DNA of 29,344 nt from the NCBI GenBank assembly GCA_028709185.1, contig JAQVXM010000003.1:1-29344 (forward strand), read 5' to 3'. Source of the stretch: Minisyncoccota bacterium (lineage in GTDB: Bacteria; Patescibacteriota; Minisyncoccia; UBA6257; XYB1-36-10). This document shows positions 13,243 to 21,067 of this stretch, in pieces. A program made the translations under genes and the position numbers. Under the pieces are notes generated by a model that made no database searches, was not told where the DNA came from, and was given only the letters and a program-made list of their open reading frames with translations. Position 1 is the first letter of the stretch. Each line of letters begins with the position of its first letter.

Positions 13243-13818
13243 ATGAATAAAAAATATCCATACATCATTATTTTAATAATAGTTTTAGTTCCTATTTTTA
13301 TTGTTTTTAATCAAAATCGTAAAATTGAAAAAACAAGTAATACGGCGGTATCTGATTATAAAAACATCTCATATATCATTGATGGTAATAATGTAAAACT
13401 TGAGAATGGATATTCTGAAACAGAAATACCACAATCTTCATTAAAAACAATTACAAGATATTTTGGTAATGACCTTATAACTGACCTCAATAATGATAGC
13501 CGTGATGATGTAGTTTTTCTTATAACTCAACAAACGGGCGGCAGTGGGACTTTTTATTATGCAGTTAGTGCTTTGAATACCGAAAAAGGATATATTGGTT
13601 CTGATGGATATTATCTTGGAGATAGAATAGCTCCACAGACAATAAATAACAGTCAAAATCCGAAACATAAAAATGTAATAGTAGTGAACTATGCCGATAG
13701 AAAAGATGGAGAACCGATGACTACACAGCCATCTGTAGGTAAAAGTGCGTATCTCAAGTTAGATGAAAATAATAGATGGGGTGTGGTAGTTGCTGATTTT
13801 GAAGGTGAGAGTAGATAA
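13243..13818 (+). CDS. Membrane-anchored or exported hypothetical protein
   Basis: A 191-aa protein with a basic start, a hydrophobic segment (about 6-23) and an extracytoplasmic domain. The segment D-L-N-N-D-S-R-D-D-V (about 81-90) resembles the calcium-binding D-x-N-x-D-x-x-x-D loop of FG-GAP/VCBS or dockerin-like repeats. I do not recognise the family. Codon choice looks different from its neighbours: CGT for Arg and CTC for Leu occur, while the surrounding genes mostly use AGA and TTA/CTT. With its place just after tRNA-Gln, this suggests recent acquisition. It is probably leaderless from a TATAAT box at 13231. Confidence 0.8.
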   Translation: MNKKYPYIIILIIVLVPIFIVFNQNRKIEKTSNTAVSDYKNISYIIDGNNVKLENGYSETEIPQSSLKTITRYFGNDLITDLNNDSRDDVVFLITQQTGGSGTFYYAVSALNTEKGYIGSDGYYLGDRIAPQTINNSQNPKHKNVIVVNYADRKDGEPMTTQPSVGKSAYLKLDENNRWGVVVADFEGESR

Positions 13819-13888
13819 TTTCCGTTTATTTACAAATTCAATAAAAATCTTTTTTTGAATATTTTTTATAAAAATTTAAAGCAAGTCG

Positions 13889-13897
13889 TGATATAAT
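13889..13897 (+). promoter_or_regulatory. Extended -10 promoter of lactate permease gene
   Basis: TG-A-TATAAT (core 13892-13897) ends six bases before the ATG at 13904, predicting a leaderless mRNA. Confidence 0.65.
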
Positions 13898-13903
13898 AAA
13901 AAA

Positions 13904-15412
13904 ATGTTCGGCTGGCCATTTTTATTTTCCGTAGCGCCGTTTGCTGTTTTTCTTTATCTTCTGCTCTTCAGAAAAAAAAATTTGCTTTTCGTTTCGGAAG
14001 TAACGCTTTTAATAGTAGCGGTTTTAGCTGTTTTTTATTGGCGGATAATTCCCAATCTGCTTTTAATTTCTTACACCAAGGGATTTTTTATCGCTTTTGA
14101 TATTTTTATAATAATTGCCGGAGCTATTTTCTTTTTAGAAGTATCAAAAAAGTTAAAAATAATAGACAACGTTTCTTATCATCTGGAATCGTTTTCCAAA
14201 GATTACCGAGTAAAAGTAATAATTTTAGCCTGGTTTCTAGAAAATTTTTTAGAAGGGACGGCTGGATTTGGCACACCATCAACCGTAGTGGCTCCGCTTT
14301 TAATCGGGTTAGGATTAAATCCGATGGCGGCGGTTATAGTGGCGCTTCTTGGAAATAGCGCTTCAGTGGTTTTCGGAGCGGCGGGAGCGCCTATCAGAAT
14401 TGGCTTCTCAGGAATAGAGTCCGCAACACGAGTTCCGGAAATCGCCGCTTTGATAAATTTCGCCGGATTATTTGTTCCGGTTTTTATGCTTTTCTTTATA
14501 ACAGCAGGAAAAAAGGATCGGAAAGACCAGATTTTAGAAGCGTTGCCATTTGCTATTTTTTCAGGACTGGCTTTTGTTGTTCCGTCATTTTTATCAGTTT
14601 CTCTAGGACAAGAATTTCCTTCAATTATTGGAGCGGCAATAGGGACAATAATTATTTTTGGAGCAGTTAAGTTAAATATTTTTATGCCAAAGAGAATAAG
14701 AAAATCAGGCAGCCAATCAATTAAACCCCAAAAAACTCTTTCACCTTTTGAAACTTTTTTTCCTTACATTATTTTGATAGTTCTTTTAGTTTTTGGAAAA
14801 TTTTTTCTCGGAACAAAAAGTGTTTTAATTTCATATTTTGGAATAAATCATGATTTCAGTTTTTTTAATCCGGGATTTGCTTTTATTATTACAGGGCTTT
14901 TATTAATATTTTGGAAAATTAAAAATAAACCGGGGAAAATAGCAAGTTTAGCAATAAAAGATTCTTTTATAAGAACAATCGAGCCGTTTCTTGTTATTGC
15001 TCTTATGTCGGCTATGGTCCAGATAATGATAAATTCCGGAAATAATTTTTCCGAGATTCCTTCCTCTATTGCCATTTTAGCAAAAAATTTTGAAAACTCA
15101 TTTCTTCCAATAATCGCTCCTTTTGTCGGGGCTTTTGGAAGCTTTATGACCGGCAGCGCCACTGTTTCAAATATTATGTTTGGAAAATTTTTAGAAACTG
15201 CCGCTAGTGTTATCGGCTATGACGCGGCTATTATTTTATCTTTGGGATTAGTCGGAGGAGCGGCTGGAAATATGATTGCTCTTGCGGATATAATGACAGC
15301 GGAAGCTGTAGTAGGAATAAAAAATAAAGAAAGGGAAGTGATAAAAGGAGTTTTTATTCCTTGTTTTATTTATCTTATTCTTATCAGTCTTATCGGAATC
15401 ATAATAATTTAA
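13904..15412 (+). CDS. lctP: L-lactate permease family transporter
   Basis: A 502-aa polytopic membrane protein of the lactate permease family (PF02652, LctP/LldP/GlcA), which moves lactate or glycolate with protons. The family block L-E-G-T-A-G-F-G-T-P-S...A-P-L-L-I-G-L-G-L-N-P lies near residues 116-138, and a second half has F-G-S-F-M-T-G-S-A-T-V-S-N. About 12-14 hydrophobic segments are visible. In a small fermentative cell it could export lactate as an end product; the direction is inference. The gene stands alone with its own promoter. Confidence 0.93.
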   Translation: MFGWPFLFSVAPFAVFLYLLLFRKKNLLFVSEVTLLIVAVLAVFYWRIIPNLLLISYTKGFFIAFDIFIIIAGAIFFLEVSKKLKIIDNVSYHLESFSKDYRVKVIILAWFLENFLEGTAGFGTPSTVVAPLLIGLGLNPMAAVIVALLGNSASVVFGAAGAPIRIGFSGIESATRVPEIAALINFAGLFVPVFMLFFITAGKKDRKDQILEALPFAIFSGLAFVVPSFLSVSLGQEFPSIIGAAIGTIIIFGAVKLNIFMPKRIRKSGSQSIKPQKTLSPFETFFPYIILIVLLVFGKFFLGTKSVLISYFGINHDFSFFNPGFAFIITGLLLIFWKIKNKPGKIASLAIKDSFIRTIEPFLVIALMSAMVQIMINSGNNFSEIPSSIAILAKNFENSFLPIIAPFVGAFGSFMTGSATVSNIMFGKFLETAASVIGYDAAIILSLGLVGGAAGNMIALADIMTAEAVVGIKNKEREVIKGVFIPCFIYLILISLIGIIII

Positions 15413-15455
15413 ATAATTTTTTCGATGATGTGGATGATTTTTTAAAGAATGGTAA

Positions 15456-15461
15456 TATAAT
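15456..15461 (+). promoter_or_regulatory. -10 box of peptidoglycan-binding protein gene (leaderless)
   Basis: TATAAT ends six bases before the ATG at 15468; no Shine-Dalgarno site is present. Confidence 0.6.
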
Positions 15462-15467
15462 TAAGTA

Positions 15468-16538
15468 ATGAGAAAACTTTTAGGACTTTTATTTTTACTT
15501 TTCTTTTTTGTATTTTTTAAAACAGCGGATGCAGAAGAAATTTTTTATCGAACATTGAAGAAAGGAATGACGGGAAATGATGTTTTGGCATTGCAGGAAA
15601 TTTTAGCAAAAGACCAAATGATTTATCCGGAAGGAATAATTTCAGGTTATTTTGGAGAAGCCACCGAAAGAGCCCTCGGAAGATTTCAAGAAAAAGAGGG
15701 AATAGTAAGTAAAATTATTGGGGAAGATAATGGTTATGGTACAGCCGGCCCAAGAACAAGAGAGGTGTTAAAAAAATATTTATCCATCGAAACAAAAGAA
15801 GAAGAAATAACAATAAAAGAAGAAATATCGGCATCTCCCGTTTTAGTTGAAGAAGAAACAGAACAAAACGAAGTCATAGAAGAAGAGATAAATCCTTTTT
15901 TAGTGGAAGTTTTAGTAACTAATAAAGGAGAATACAGAGCATATATAGAAGTGCGAAGCGAAAGAATAGCAAAATTAGAAGTAGAATACGGAGAGGACGG
16001 AAATCTGGATAAAATAAAGCTTATTTCTAAAGATTTAATGTTTTCTTTAGGTGATTATCTTGATAATCTTGAAATTGATAAAGTTTATACCATAAGAGCA
16101 AAAGCAACAGACAAGAATGGAATTATTTCCTATTCAAAAGAAAAAACTTTTTCTCTTACAAGTGAAAATGATCCGGCGGTTATAACTTACGGACCGGTGG
16201 TGATTATTAGAAATCTTCCCGATGTTTTTGTAGAGGTAATATGGGAAACAAATTTGGAATGCGAAGATGCCGTTTATTATGGAAAAACTCCTTTTTATGG
16301 AAAAATAGCAACAGGAAAAAAAGAAGCTAACCATAGAATAATTCTAACAGGATTAGAACCCGGCGTTTGGTATTATAAAACGAGTTGTTTTGTAGGAGGA
16401 AGAGTAACAGAAAGCGATAATGCGTCATTTATCGTTCCAGAAACTTCTTCTTTAAAAAATACAGAAAATAATTTTTCAGCTTCCGCATTTTACACAATTT
16501 TTGAAGTTTTTAGTTTTATTTTTAATATTTTAAAATAA
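15468..16538 (+). CDS. Exported peptidoglycan-binding protein with fibronectin-like domain
   Basis: A 356-aa exported protein. A signal peptide (1-22) is followed by a peptidoglycan-binding domain of the PF01471 type (about 28-105; L-K-K-G-M-x-G-x-D-V-L-A-L-Q near its start and G-Y-F-G-x-A-T-E-R-A-L-G-R-F-Q later). Then come a Glu-rich linker (about 106-140), two beta-rich regions, and a fibronectin III-like stretch ending in L-E-P-G-V-W-Y-Y. A short hydrophobic C-terminus (about 338-356) may anchor it. It probably binds or organises the cell wall. Twenty bases separate it from the dsbB-like gene, so they may be co-transcribed. No catalytic domain was recognised. Confidence 0.85.
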   Translation: MRKLLGLLFLLFFFVFFKTADAEEIFYRTLKKGMTGNDVLALQEILAKDQMIYPEGIISGYFGEATERALGRFQEKEGIVSKIIGEDNGYGTAGPRTREVLKKYLSIETKEEEITIKEEISASPVLVEEETEQNEVIEEEINPFLVEVLVTNKGEYRAYIEVRSERIAKLEVEYGEDGNLDKIKLISKDLMFSLGDYLDNLEIDKVYTIRAKATDKNGIISYSKEKTFSLTSENDPAVITYGPVVIIRNLPDVFVEVIWETNLECEDAVYYGKTPFYGKIATGKKEANHRIILTGLEPGVWYYKTSCFVGGRVTESDNASFIVPETSSLKNTENNFSASAFYTIFEVFSFIFNILK

Positions 16539-16557
16539 ATAAAAAAATCAACATTTA

Positions 16558-17079
16558 ATGACAGAAAATATAACTTTAGCATTTTCTTTGTTTACAATAA
16601 TCGGGCAAATTTTATTGGCCGTTTTAGTTTTATATTTTTTAATCAAAAAAAATCAACCGGAAATTTTTAAAAGAAACGCTTTGTGGTTTTCTTTTTTTAT
16701 TTCATTAACCGCAATGCTTGGAAGTTTGTTTTATTCGGAAATTGCAGGATATGAACCATGCGTTTTGTGCTGGTATCAGAGAATTTTAATGTATCCGCAA
16801 ACATTTATTATTTTTTTAGCCTTAATTAAAAAAGAAGGTAAAAAAATTGCGGATTATGTTATAACACTTTCCGCTATCGGATCAGTAATCGCGGCTTTTA
16901 ATTACTATTTACAGGCGAAAGGGGCGGGAAGTTTTGCTTGTTCAACTGTCGGTTACTCTATAGATTGTTCAGAAACCTTCTTTATGACTTTTGGATATAT
17001 AACCATACCGCTAATGGCTTTAACGGCATTTTTATTGATTATTGTTTCAATGTTTTCTTTAAAGATTAAAGAAAAATAG
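16558..17079 (+). CDS. DsbB-family disulfide oxidoreductase
   Basis: A 173-aa four-helix membrane protein of the DsbB/BdbC family, which reoxidises a DsbA-like thiol oxidase and passes electrons to quinone. The first cysteine pair is C68-V-L-C71-W-Y-Q-R and the second pair is C128 and C137 in the second extracytoplasmic loop, matching the two redox pairs of DsbB. Hydrophobic segments lie near 8-29, 42-60, 76-90, 100-118 and 146-168. No DsbA is in this window. Oxidising DsbB and the reducing Trx-DsbD fusion at 11.0 kb together imply active disulfide chemistry outside the membrane. Confidence 0.93.
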   Translation: MTENITLAFSLFTIIGQILLAVLVLYFLIKKNQPEIFKRNALWFSFFISLTAMLGSLFYSEIAGYEPCVLCWYQRILMYPQTFIIFLALIKKEGKKIADYVITLSAIGSVIAAFNYYLQAKGAGSFACSTVGYSIDCSETFFMTFGYITIPLMALTAFLLIIVSMFSLKIKEK

Positions 17080-17131
17080 ATTCAAAGTATTTTAATTTTA
17101 GACTTTATTTAAGATAAATTAATAATGTGAT

Positions 17132-17159
17132 TTGACTTGGGTAACCAAACAAGTATAAT
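17132..17159 (+). promoter_or_regulatory. Promoter of glutaredoxin gene
   Basis: TTGACT (17132-17137), a 16-base spacer and TATAAT (17154-17159). The predicted leader of about 30 bases can form a small AT hairpin but contains no Shine-Dalgarno site. Confidence 0.75.
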
Positions 17160-17196
17160 TACAAAACTTATTAATTTTATTTAAATTAAAATTGAC

Positions 17197-17445
17197 ATGA
17201 AAAAAATAAAAATTTATTCAACTCCATCTTGTCCTTATTGTAATTTAGCTAAAGAATATTTTAAAGATAATAAAAAAGAATTTGAAGAAATTAACGTAAT
17301 GGAAGATCAGAAGGCAGCTGAAGAAATGATAGAAAAGACGGGACAAATGGGAGTGCCTGTTATCATAATAAGCGATGAAGACGGGGGTAATGAAGAAATA
17401 ATTATCGGATTTGATAGAGGAAGAATAGCGGAAATTCTAAAATAA
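17197..17445 (+). CDS. Glutaredoxin/NrdH-like redoxin
   Basis: An 82-aa thioredoxin-fold protein with the active site C12-P-Y-C15 after the first strand and a cis-Pro in G-V-P-V-I (52-56). It lacks a signal peptide, so it acts in the cytoplasm, reducing disulfides or mixed thiols and possibly serving ribonucleotide reductase. An acidic insert D-E-D-G-G-N-E-E (60-67) precedes the last strand and lengthens the usual loop. It has its own promoter and terminator, so it is probably monocistronic. Confidence 0.92.
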   Translation: MKKIKIYSTPSCPYCNLAKEYFKDNKKEFEEINVMEDQKAAEEMIEKTGQMGVPVIIISDEDGGNEEIIIGFDRGRIAEILK

Positions 17446-17468
17446 AATATAAAAAATAGAAGATAAAT

Positions 17469-17506
17469 AAAAACGACCCATTTCTGCGGTCGTTTTTATT
17501 TTTTTA
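17469..17506 (+). terminator. Intrinsic terminator after glutaredoxin gene
   Basis: A 10-bp stem (17469-17478 with 17488-17497), a 9-base loop and a T-rich tail. Confidence 0.85.
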
Positions 17507-17513
17507 AATTTAT

Positions 17514-17542
17514 TTGACTTATTGATAAATTTAACGTATAAT
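17514..17542 (+). promoter_or_regulatory. Promoter of small Cys/His protein gene
   Basis: TTGACT (17514-17519), a 17-base spacer and TATAAT (17537-17542). Transcription would start near 17549, which rules out the in-frame ATG at 17522 and supports the start at 17591. Confidence 0.8.
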
Positions 17543-17590
17543 TCAAGAAGAATTTTAAGCACCTATTATTTTATAATGTGGAGAAAAGTT

Positions 17591-17791
17591 ATGGAAACAA
17601 TGGAGAAAAAACTTACGAAGGTTTTAATAGGAATTGGAAGGGAAAATCGAGAATTTCACTTTCACAAAGATTATGATTGTGAGATTCTAAGAAAGGAGGC
17701 TGGAGGAAATTTATTTGAAACGAAAATCGATTTGCAGGAAAATGATCCTTTTTTCTGCAAAAAATGCTTTTCAGAGCTTTTCAACAAGTAG
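17591..17791 (+). CDS. Small Cys/His-rich hypothetical protein
   Basis: A 66-aa soluble protein I do not recognise. H26, H28, C33 and a C-terminal F-C-K-K-C pair could bind one zinc ion. In-frame ATGs exist at 17522, 17576 and 17591. The promoter at 17514-17542 excludes the first. A GGAG site (17580-17583) seven bases before the ATG at 17591 favours that start. It is monocistronic between two terminators. Like several other unrecognised small proteins here it uses a leader with a Shine-Dalgarno site. Confidence 0.75.
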   Translation: METMEKKLTKVLIGIGRENREFHFHKDYDCEILRKEAGGNLFETKIDLQENDPFFCKKCFSELFNK

Positions 17792-17809
17792 TCTTTCTTT
17801 ATTTGATTC

Positions 17810-17839
17810 AAAAGCCGTTTTTAAAAACGGCTTTTTTTT
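17810..17839 (+). terminator. Terminator between convergent genes
   Basis: An 11-bp perfect stem (17810-17820 with 17825-17835), a 4-base loop and a run of T to 17839. A short T tract on the minus strand may also let it end dnaX transcripts. Confidence 0.88.
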
Positions 17840-17842
17840 AAG

Positions 17843-18952
17843 TTAAGATTTAATAAATTCCACAAGAGCAACCTCAAAAGGAATGAAAGAAAAAGGACTA
17901 TAGCGCATTTCACGATGGGCGGAAATAAGCATCTTAAGGAGCCGGATATGATTTTCTATGGAAGAGATTTCAGCGAGACGCTTTAATTTTTCCAATTCAT
18001 TTTCGGAAAAAATATTTTTAAAAGCGGATTCCATTTTAGAGTTAGCTTTTAACGAAAGAACTTTTCCAAGATAGCTTATTAAATCTTTATTAAACTGGAT
18101 AATGTCACAATTTTCATTTTTCAGAGTTTCCGTAAATTCAAGCGCCTGTTCAATATTTTTTTCAAAAAGAGCGCGCGCAAGAAAATTCATTTTTTCCAAA
18201 CTGACTTTACCAATAACATTTTCAGCTTTTTTAAGAGTAATAATTTCGTTTTTATCCGAAAAAGAAACAATCTGATCGAGCATAGTTTCCGCATCGCGCA
18301 TACTGCCTTCGGAGGCTCCGGCTAAAAGTTCAAAAACAGTTTCTTCCAGAGAAATATTTTCAGAAGAAGCGACGGTTTTTAATTTTTTAATAATCAGATT
18401 TTTAGGCAATTTGGAAAAAAGAAATTTTTGGGTACGAGAACGAATAGTGGCGGGAACTTTTTCAATTTCAGTTGTAGCTAAGATAAATAAAGCGTGAATA
18501 GGAGGTTCCTCGATAGTTTTTAAAAGAGCATTCCAAGCAGAAGGAGTAAGCATGTGAACTTCGTCGATAATAAAGGTTTTATAACGAAAAGAAGAGGGAG
18601 CGAGACGGACATTTTCTTGAAGATTTCTGATTTCGTCAATACCTCTATTACTGGCGGCGTCAATTTCGGACAGATCAATAGCATTACCTGAGTCTATAGA
18701 AAGACAAGTTTGACAAGAATTGCAAGGTTCACCGATTTTTCGAAAGATTTCATCTTTTAGTCTTTTTTCACAATTGGCAATTTTAGCCAAAATACGAGCA
18801 GCGGAAGTTTTACCACTGCCTCTTTCGCCGTAAAAAAGATAAGCGTGGCTTAAACGATTTAAAATAGCGGCATTTCTTATAATCTCCACATTTATATCCT
18901 GACCAATGAGGTCGGATAGTTTTTTGGGACGATATTTACGATAGAAAGCCAT
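17843..18952 (-). CDS. dnaX: DNA polymerase III gamma subunit (short DnaX)
   Basis: The clamp-loader ATPase of the replisome. It shows Walker A G-E-R-G-S-G-K-T (42-49), zinc cysteines C61, C77, C80 and C83, Walker B/DExx D-E-V-H (130-133), sensor 1 I-L-A-T-T-E, and the Arg-finger region I-R-S-R (170-173). At 369 aa it holds domains I-III only. The tau-specific C-terminal part that binds the helicase and polymerase is absent, and no slippery site is needed because the frame ends naturally. It diverges from the DUF4015 gene across a palindromic promoter region. Confidence 0.96.
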   Translation of the reverse strand: MAFYRKYRPKKLSDLIGQDINVEIIRNAAILNRLSHAYLFYGERGSGKTSAARILAKIANCEKRLKDEIFRKIGEPCNSCQTCLSIDSGNAIDLSEIDAASNRGIDEIRNLQENVRLAPSSFRYKTFIIDEVHMLTPSAWNALLKTIEEPPIHALFILATTEIEKVPATIRSRTQKFLFSKLPKNLIIKKLKTVASSENISLEETVFELLAGASEGSMRDAETMLDQIVSFSDKNEIITLKKAENVIGKVSLEKMNFLARALFEKNIEQALEFTETLKNENCDIIQFNKDLISYLGKVLSLKANSKMESAFKNIFSENELEKLKRLAEISSIENHIRLLKMLISAHREMRYSPFSFIPFEVALVEFIKS

Positions 18953-19010
18953 AAAAAATAAAAAATCTTTAATTAGAAAAAATCAGAGAAAAATGTTTTC
19001 TTTTTATGAT

Positions 19011-19038
19011 ATTGTAGCTTAAAAAATCATTTCTTCAA
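19011..19038 (-). promoter_or_regulatory. Candidate dnaX promoter
   Basis: On the minus strand TTGAAG (19038-19033), a 16-base spacer and TACAAT (19016-19011). The -35 lies in the left arm of the palindrome at 19030-19062. Confidence 0.55.
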
Positions 19039-19062
19039 ATAAATAAACTTTATTTGAAGAAA
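19030..19062. repeat. 14-bp perfect palindrome between divergent genes
   Basis: Arms 19030-19043 and 19049-19062 are perfect inverted copies around a 5-base centre. It lies between two divergent promoters, not after any gene, so it is not a terminator. Each arm supplies a TTGAAG -35 element for one promoter, making it a candidate shared operator. Confidence 0.85.
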
Positions 19063-19082
19063 GAGAATAAGGATAGTATAAT
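19054..19082 (+). promoter_or_regulatory. Promoter of the DUF4015 gene
   Basis: TTGAAG (19054-19059), a 17-base spacer and TATAAT (19077-19082). Predicted start near 19089, giving a leader of about 15 bases. The -35 lies in the right arm of the palindrome. Confidence 0.65.
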
Positions 19083-19103
19083 TATGCTAAAAAATAAAAG
19101 AAA

Positions 19104-20333
19104 ATGACCAGCAGATTTTTAGTTTTAGGATTTTTAACGCTCTCGATTGGAGCTTTTTTTATTTTTGGAGGAAAAACAATTGATATCAATCAGAAAGAAT
19201 TAGAAAACTCAGCTGTGGAAAGCGAGATAAAAAAAGAAGAAAGATCAGATGGCGACATCGAAAATCAAAAATCTTTAACCAGTGTTCCTGAAAATATTAA
19301 AGCTTTATACGCGACAAGTTATGTTGCCGGAACTCCATCCATAATGAATAAGATAATAAAAACAGCGGAAGAAACGGAAATAAACGCAATCGTGATAGAT
19401 TTAAAAGATTATTCCGGATATCTTGGATATAATACTGATTTAGAAAAACCAAAAGAATATTTAGCGGTAGAATTAAGAATAAAATATTTAAACAAGCTTA
19501 TAAAAGAACTGCATGATAAAAATATATATTTAATAGCTAGGGTTTCTGTATTTCAAGATCCAAGACTGGCAAAAGCTCGTCCAGATCTAGCAGTTAAAAC
19601 AAAAGATGGAAAGATTTGGGAAGATAAAAAAGGGCTTACTTGGGTTGATCCAAACTCCAAAGAGGTTTGGGATTATAACGTAGCAATAGCGGAAGAAGCT
19701 TTTAATCGCGGTTTTGATGAAGTAAATTTTGATTATATAAGATTTCCTTCAGACGGGAATGGTGTTAGCGGACTTACTTATCCTTTTTGGAATAAAAATG
19801 AAGAAGAAAAAAGGGTAGTTATAAAAAATTTTTTCAAATTTTTAAAAGAAAAATTTCCAGAACGTCCAATCTCGGGAGATGTTTTTGGACAAACAACAGT
19901 GGATAAAGAAGATTTAGGAATTGGGCAAGTTTTGGAAGATGCTTATAATTATTTTGATTACGTAGCCCCTATGATTTATCCGTCTCATTTTGAAAACGGA
20001 TTTATAGGATATAAAAATCCGGCAGAATATCCGGAAGAAGTGATCGAATATTCATTAAAAGAAGCGGTAAAAAGAATTGAAGAATATGAGCTCTTAAAAC
20101 AAAGAGAGGTTAGAAATTCAACTACAACTCCAGAATTTCTTTTAGATGAAGAAAAAAAAGCGGTACGAAAGAAAATCAGACCATGGCTTCAGGATTTTGA
20201 TTTAGGCGCTATTTACACGCCTGAAATGATAAGAAAAGAAATAAAAGGAGTGAAGGAAGCGGGACTTAGCGATTCTTGGATGATTTGGAATCCTAAAAAT
20301 ATTTATCGAGAAGATATTTTTATTAAAGAGTAG
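19104..20333 (+). CDS. DUF4015 putative glycoside hydrolase, membrane-anchored
   Basis: A 409-aa protein with an N-terminal signal or anchor (about 3-22), a charged linker (about 30-65) and a TIM-barrel-like domain of the DUF4015 putative glycosyl hydrolase family (PF13200). Conserved blocks include L-Y-A-T-S-Y-V-A-G, I-V-I-D-L-K-D-Y-S-G, R-V-S-V-F-Q-D-P, W-V-D-P-N-S-K-E-V-W-D-Y, and F-D-E-V-N-F-D-Y-I-R-F-P-S-D-G. It would act on an extracellular glycan, but no substrate is established. Only 61 bases separate it from the next gene, which has its own promoter. Confidence 0.9.
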   Translation: MTSRFLVLGFLTLSIGAFFIFGGKTIDINQKELENSAVESEIKKEERSDGDIENQKSLTSVPENIKALYATSYVAGTPSIMNKIIKTAEETEINAIVIDLKDYSGYLGYNTDLEKPKEYLAVELRIKYLNKLIKELHDKNIYLIARVSVFQDPRLAKARPDLAVKTKDGKIWEDKKGLTWVDPNSKEVWDYNVAIAEEAFNRGFDEVNFDYIRFPSDGNGVSGLTYPFWNKNEEEKRVVIKNFFKFLKEKFPERPISGDVFGQTTVDKEDLGIGQVLEDAYNYFDYVAPMIYPSHFENGFIGYKNPAEYPEEVIEYSLKEAVKRIEEYELLKQREVRNSTTTPEFLLDEEKKAVRKKIRPWLQDFDLGAIYTPEMIRKEIKGVKEAGLSDSWMIWNPKNIYREDIFIKE

Positions 20334-20378
20334 ATTTTTAAAAAAAGAAAAAATAAGGCTTTTATTTCTTAAAAAAAT

Positions 20379-20387
20379 TGTTATAAT
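20379..20387 (+). promoter_or_regulatory. Extended -10 promoter of cyclophilin gene (leaderless)
   Basis: TG-T-TATAAT (core 20382-20387) ends seven bases before the ATG at 20395. Confidence 0.65.
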
Positions 20388-20394
20388 CTAGACT

Positions 20395-21036
20395 ATGTTA
20401 AAAAAAATATTTGTTTTTGTAATAACTTTTGCGTTTCTTGGAGGAGGAATTTGGTTTATTAATAATAATTCAGACATTATATTTAAAAATACAAAAATGA
20501 AAGAAAGAATAGTTAAAAATTTAAGCTTTAATAAAGAGCCGGAAATGAAAATAGATGCGGCAAAAAAATATAAAGCAGAAATAGAAACTTCAGAAGGCAT
20601 TATGAAATTTGAACTTTTTGCGAGTGAAACGCCAAAAACTGTAAATAATTTTGTGTTTTTAGCAAAAGAAGGATTTTATGAAAATACTTTTTTTCACAGA
20701 ATAATCAAAGGATTTATGATTCAAGGCGGAGATCCGAAAGGGGATGGCACAGGAGGACCGGGATATTCATTTTCTGACGAACCTGTGACTCGAGATTATG
20801 AAAAAGGAGTAATTGCCATGGCAAATGCCGGAGCTAATACGAATGGAAGTCAGTTTTTTATTATGCAAGATAAAATAGGTTTGGAAAAAAACTACACCAT
20901 ATTCGGAAAATTAATAGAAGGAGAAGAAATTCTTGATAAAATTGCAGAAACTCCAGTTATCGATAACGGATGGGGAGAAGTTTCCAAACCGACAATGAAA
21001 GTTTATATAGAAAAAATAAACATAGAAGAGGAATAA
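20395..21036 (+). CDS. Membrane-anchored cyclophilin-type peptidyl-prolyl isomerase
   Basis: A 213-aa protein with an N-terminal transmembrane anchor (about 4-23), a linker and a cyclophilin domain (about 60-210). Visible motifs are T-V-N-N-F-V-F-L-A, F-F-H-R-I-I-K-G-F-M-I-Q-G-G-D-P, G-T-G-G-P-G-Y, M-A-N-A, and G-S-Q-F-F-I. The Phe-His-Arg and Gln-Phe-Phe active-site residues are present, so it should be catalytic. It probably helps fold exported proteins alongside the disulfide system. It converges with cbiZ. Confidence 0.94.
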   Translation: MLKKIFVFVITFAFLGGGIWFINNNSDIIFKNTKMKERIVKNLSFNKEPEMKIDAAKKYKAEIETSEGIMKFELFASETPKTVNNFVFLAKEGFYENTFFHRIIKGFMIQGGDPKGDGTGGPGYSFSDEPVTRDYEKGVIAMANAGANTNGSQFFIMQDKIGLEKNYTIFGKLIEGEEILDKIAETPVIDNGWGEVSKPTMKVYIEKINIEEE

Positions 21037-21067
21037 AAAAAGAAAAAGCCGATTTTATTAAATCGGC
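21036..21067 (-). terminator. Intrinsic terminator of cbiZ
   Basis: An 8-bp stem (21048-21055 with 21060-21067) around a 4-base loop; on the minus strand it is followed by a T-rich tract (21047-21035). It overlaps the cbiZ stop codon. Confidence 0.85.

Noticed and set aside
12963..13903. Integrated element with attachment sites at tRNA-Gln
   Set aside because: No repeat of the tRNA 3' end was found downstream and there is no integrase; only composition hints remain.
14848..15162. Minus-strand frame of 104 codons
   Set aside because: It is an antisense shadow of the lactate permease gene.
17843..18952. Frameshifted tau form of dnaX
   Set aside because: The gene ends after domain III directly at a terminator; no downstream frame encoding tau domains follows.
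19084..19107. Seven-codon upstream frame ending in ATGA overlap with the DUF4015 gene
   Set aside because: The -10 box at 19077-19082 places the transcript start near 19089, after this ATG, so the frame is probably not in the mRNA.
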